64,000 bases of DNA. Origin: Bacteroidales bacterium (GTDB lineage: Bacteria; Bacteroidota; Bacteroidia; Bacteroidales; Marinilabiliaceae). The position numbers were made by a program, and so were the translations under genes. This document shows, piece by piece, positions 61,397 to 64,000 of this stretch (position 1 is the first letter of the stretch; each line of letters begins with the position of its first letter). The notes beneath the pieces are model-generated. The model was not told the DNA's origin. It was given only the letters and a program-made list of their open reading frames with translations, and did no database searches. The stretch lies in assembly GCA_024401365.1 (NCBI GenBank), contig JAKSLE010000002.1, positions 1-64,000 on the forward strand. The letters run 5' to 3'.

Positions 61397-62686
61397 ATGT
61401 CAGATCAAAACAAAATGAACCTTGGTACTATCTGTATTCAGGGTGGCTGGAAGGCTAAAAAGGGCGAATCTCAAGTTTTGCCTATATACCAGTCTACAAC
61501 ATTCAAGTATGAGACTTCCGACCAGATGGCTCGCCTTTTCGACCTCGAGGATGAGGGTTACTTCTATACACGTCTAGCTAACCCTACAAACGATGCAGTA
61601 GCTAAGAAAATAGCTAAGCTCGAGGGTGGCGTAGCTGCTATCTGTACCTCTTCTGGTCAGGCTGCTTCTATGTACGCTATACTCAATATTTGTGGCGCAG
61701 GCGACCATATCGTCTCTTCTTGCAATATATATGGAGGTACTTTCAACCTCTTCGGCGTAACGCTCCCTAAACTTGGTATTGAGTGTACTTTCATTGATTC
61801 TGACGCTTCTGAAGAGGAGATTCAAAAGGCTTTCCGCCCTAATACTAAGGCTCTCTTCGGCGAGACTATCTCCAACCCAGGCCTCGCAGTTCTCGATATC
61901 GAAAAGTTCGCCAACATAGCTCACAAGAACGGCGTTCCTTTTATCATAGATAATACATTCGCTACCCCTATCAACTGCCGTCCTTTCGAGTGGGGCGCTG
62001 ATATCGTGACACACTCTACTACCAAGTACATGGATGGTCACGCTACACAGGTTGGCGGTGTTATTGTTGACTCGGGCAACTTCGACTGGATGGCTCACAA
62101 GGACAAATTTCCAGGCCTCACTACTCCCGACGAATCATACCACGGTATTATCTATGCCGAGAAGTTCGGCAAGTTGGCATATATCACAAAGGCTACTGCA
62201 CAGTTGATGCGCGACATGGGTAGCATCCCTTCTCCTTTCAACTGCTTCCTCTTGAACATGGGACTCGAGACTCTTCACCTACGTGTACCTCGCCATTGCG
62301 AGAATGCTCTCAAGGTGGCTAAGTTCCTCCACGATGATCCTCGTATTGCTTGGGTCAACTATTGCGGCCTTGAGGACAATAAGTACCATGCCCTCGCTAA
62401 AAAGTACCTACCTAACGGTTCGTGCGGCGTTATCTCATTCGGTCTCAAGGGCGGTCGCGAAGAGAGCATCAAGTTTATGGACAATCTTGAGTTCATCTCT
62501 ATCGTTACCCACGTAGCAGATGCTCGTACCTGCGTACTCCATCCTGCTAGCCATACTCACCGTCAGCTTTCTGACGAGCAACTCAAAGAGGCTGGTATCG
62601 CTCCTGACCTTATCCGTCTCTCAGTAGGTATTGAGGACGTAGAGGATATCATCAACGATATCAAACAAGCTTTGGATAAGCAGTAA
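61397..62686 (+). CDS. metY: O-acetylhomoserine sulfhydrylase
   Basis: A protein of 429 residues. Cys/Met-metabolism PLP enzyme motifs: PIYQSTTFKY, YTRLANPTNDAVAKKIAKLE, TSSGQAASMYAI, DNTFATPI and the PLP Lys in THSTTKYMDGHA. Length and LEGGVAA pattern fit MetY rather than cystathionine synthase. It makes homocysteine or cysteine from O-acetyl precursors and sulfide. Codon bias indicates strong expression. Followed by a terminator. Confidence 0.93.
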   Translation: MSDQNKMNLGTICIQGGWKAKKGESQVLPIYQSTTFKYETSDQMARLFDLEDEGYFYTRLANPTNDAVAKKIAKLEGGVAAICTSSGQAASMYAILNICGAGDHIVSSCNIYGGTFNLFGVTLPKLGIECTFIDSDASEEEIQKAFRPNTKALFGETISNPGLAVLDIEKFANIAHKNGVPFIIDNTFATPINCRPFEWGADIVTHSTTKYMDGHATQVGGVIVDSGNFDWMAHKDKFPGLTTPDESYHGIIYAEKFGKLAYITKATAQLMRDMGSIPSPFNCFLLNMGLETLHLRVPRHCENALKVAKFLHDDPRIAWVNYCGLEDNKYHALAKKYLPNGSCGVISFGLKGGREESIKFMDNLEFISIVTHVADARTCVLHPASHTHRQLSDEQLKEAGIAPDLIRLSVGIEDVEDIINDIKQALDKQ

Positions 62687-62708
62687 ATCAATACTAATCG
62701 AATGATAC

Positions 62709-62743
62709 TTAGGGGGATGAGTAATACTCTTCCCCCTTTTTTA
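62709..62743 (+). terminator. Intrinsic terminator of the metY gene
   Basis: TAGGGGGATGAGTA pairs with the ACTCTTCCCCCT segment (one mismatch), followed by six T. Confidence 0.85.
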
Positions 62744-62902
62744 TTAGACAGTAAACCCGGCGATATACTCGAGAACACAGACGACAATATATTAAAAACA
62801 TCAATATAAATAATAGCCTGTATCTATAAAGATATAGGCTATACTTATTGCTTTTATCGGATAATGCCATTAAAAACAACGTAGCGCACCCCATCTTGTC
62901 AA

Positions 62903-62910
62903 TACTTTTG
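62903..62910 (+). promoter_or_regulatory. -7 box of the 52-residue membrane peptide gene
   Basis: TACTTTTG, a TAnnTTTG match, 24 bases before the ATG at 62934. Confidence 0.55.
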
Positions 62911-62933
62911 CAGTGTAAATAAAAACCTGACAG

Positions 62934-63092
62934 ATGGAAAACATTACGCTAATTATGTGCATTTATCTTTTGATTGCTGCAATCGCATCATGCTTTATTG
63001 TATCAGCTTGTTCTAAGGTTAAGAAGATCAACAAGGATGATATGACGTTCGAATTCGACTTCGACACTGTAAACATGGTGGTAAAAGAGTAA
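62934..63092 (+). CDS. Small membrane protein, 52 residues
   Basis: MENITLIMCIYLLIAAIASC is followed by FIVSACSKVKKINKDDMTFE and 12 residues (FDFDTVNMVVKE). Residues 4-26 form one hydrophobic helix, then a basic stretch and an acidic end. VSAC resembles a lipobox, but no basic residues precede the helix, so a single-span protein with cytoplasmic C-terminus is more likely. A promoter box precedes it and a perfect terminator follows it 18 bases after the stop, so it is a complete one-gene unit. Confidence 0.65.
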   Translation: MENITLIMCIYLLIAAIASCFIVSACSKVKKINKDDMTFEFDFDTVNMVVKE

Positions 63093-63110
63093 TAGAGCTT
63101 TAAAGAACCC

Positions 63111-63150
63111 AAAGGAGGCAGTACCCATAGTCTAAGGTACTGCCTCCTTT
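63111..63150. terminator. Perfect 15 bp terminator hairpin
   Basis: AAAGGAGGCAGTACC (63111-63125) pairs exactly with GGTACTGCCTCCTTT (63136-63150). It can serve the small membrane protein and, on the minus strand, the threonine aldolase gene. Confidence 0.9.
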
Positions 63151-63196
63151 ACTTATGTATAAATGTGTGTATAAAAGGTCTTATCTCTTTTCTGTT

Positions 63197-64000
63197 CTAC
63201 AATGCCGCCAACAGTTTCTCTACTGCCCCAGCTGTAGTAGCCCACGAACATACAAACCTCACCATACTCTCATTCTCTCCCCTTGGTCCCCAATACTCAA
63301 ATGTCGCTATCTTCGATAGCCTGTCTATAACCTCATTGGGCAACTTAAAGAATTGCTGGTTAGTGGGCGACGCAATGGCTGGTTGATAACCTTTATCGAT
63401 AAAGCCGCTCTGCAACTTCATGGCTAGCTCTACCGCATTCTTGGCTGCTCGTGTATACAGACCGTCTGCAAAAAGTGTCTCAAATTGTACTCCCAGTAAT
63501 CTGCCCTTGGCCAATAAGGCACCGTGCATCTTTATTATCGTGGTAAAATTGGCAAATCGCTTGCTCTCCGAGTTTACTACTACTGCCTCCCCAAAGAGCG
63601 CACCTTGCTTTGTTCCTCCTATATAGAAAACATCTGTCAACGTCGACAGGTCTTTGAGCGTCACATCGTTACCTTCTGCTACAAGTCCATACCCAAGTCG
63701 CGCCCCATCTACATATAGCGCCTTGTCCCACTTGCGACAGACTTTACTGATCGCGGACAACTCTTCTTTGCTGTATAGCGTACCGTACTCGGTAGGAAAC
63801 GATATATATAGCGCACCTGGAATATTCATATGCGCGTATGTCTCATCTGCAAAGAACGAGGTAAGGTAACTGTCTACATCTTCTGCCTTTACCTTCCCTT
63901 CGTACGAAGGTAATGCTATGACCTTATGGCCCGAATTCTCTATGGCTCCGCTCTCATGAACATTTATATGCCCCGTATCGGCAGCCACCACGCCTTCATA
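63197..64000 (-). CDS. Threonine aldolase family protein (5' end outside the window)
   Basis: 268 residues are visible; the frame is open to the window edge (YEGVVAADTGHINVHESG), so the first 60-70 residues are missing. PLP enzyme motifs: LYVDGARLGYGL with the PLP-ring Asp, and the PLP Lys in YIGGTKQGALFGEAVV. Low-specificity threonine aldolases split threonine into glycine and acetaldehyde. Stop codon at 63197. Confidence 0.9.
   Translation of the reverse strand, partial: YEGVVAADTGHINVHESGAIENSGHKVIALPSYEGKVKAEDVDSYLTSFFADETYAHMNIPGALYISFPTEYGTLYSKEELSAISKVCRKWDKALYVDGARLGYGLVAEGNDVTLKDLSTLTDVFYIGGTKQGALFGEAVVVNSESKRFANFTTIIKMHGALLAKGRLLGVQFETLFADGLYTRAAKNAVELAMKLQSGFIDKGYQPAIASPTNQQFFKLPNEVIDRLSKIATFEYWGPRGENESMVRFVCSWATTAGAVEKLLAAL

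Overview
The window looks like a chromosome segment from a member of the order Bacteroidales (phylum Bacteroidota). The evidence is taken from the sequence. Promoters of the Bacteroidota type (TAnnTTTG at -7) recur, Shine-Dalgarno motifs are essentially absent, secreted proteins are often lipoproteins, and several lineage-typical genes are present: GldE and GldD, a DUF4494 protein, a bacterial GGGP synthase next to a DPM1-like glycosyltransferase, and a stand-alone TonB plug protein. The genus cannot be fixed from sequence reading alone. No rRNA, tRNA, CRISPR array, integrase or intact insertion sequence was seen.

Layout. 0-5.4 kb: an intergenic repeat, a small membrane protein, and a minus-strand arabinoxylan set (GH43 with CBM6, Gfo/Idh/MocA oxidoreductase, CE1-type esterase) ending in a nucleosidase. 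5.5-13.3 kb: an alpha-2-macroglobulin-like lipoprotein with an intact thioester motif, paired with penicillin-binding protein 1C. 13.4-20.1 kb: an RlpA-like lipoprotein, an ABC-F ATPase, a chemoreceptor-like protein, a POT peptide transporter and DUF4494. 20.3-30.1 kb: a 1658-residue exported protein of unknown function with an acidic tail, purL, and a WYL-domain protein. 30.1-32.9 kb: a second copy of the intergenic repeat and a GH51 arabinofuranosidase.

32.9-40.1 kb is an AT-rich accessory region full of broken genes. It holds a DUF262/DUF1524 (GmrSD-like) restriction-type protein, a CX5R phosphatase-like protein, small zinc-ribbon proteins, two decayed copies of one small gene, phage-type fragments, and a candidate structured RNA with its own promoter and terminator. 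It is bounded by a 31-33 bp direct repeat (33120 and 39581). A 23 bp perfect inverted repeat (37738 and 39882) surrounds its right part. Three of its promoter regions share one architecture: TTACCTA, exactly 27 bp, TAGGTAA, 3 bp, TTTGGCA, and a second TTTG 18 bp further on. One of the three is bidirectional. This looks like a local regulon, and a matching half-site lies upstream of the WYL gene. It is the best candidate here for an undescribed system.

40.5-64 kb is conserved core on the plus strand with a few minus-strand genes: carboxylesterase, gyrA, a TPR protein, secA, lgt, EamA transporter, ssb, a GldE-GldD fusion, a phosphopantetheinyl transferase, GGGP synthase, DPM1-like transferase, dihydroorotase, amidase, O-acetylhomoserine sulfhydrylase and a partial threonine aldolase. 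Also here are a secreted protein that looks like an orphan GH51 C-terminal domain carrying a histidine-rich insert, and a 52-residue membrane peptide.
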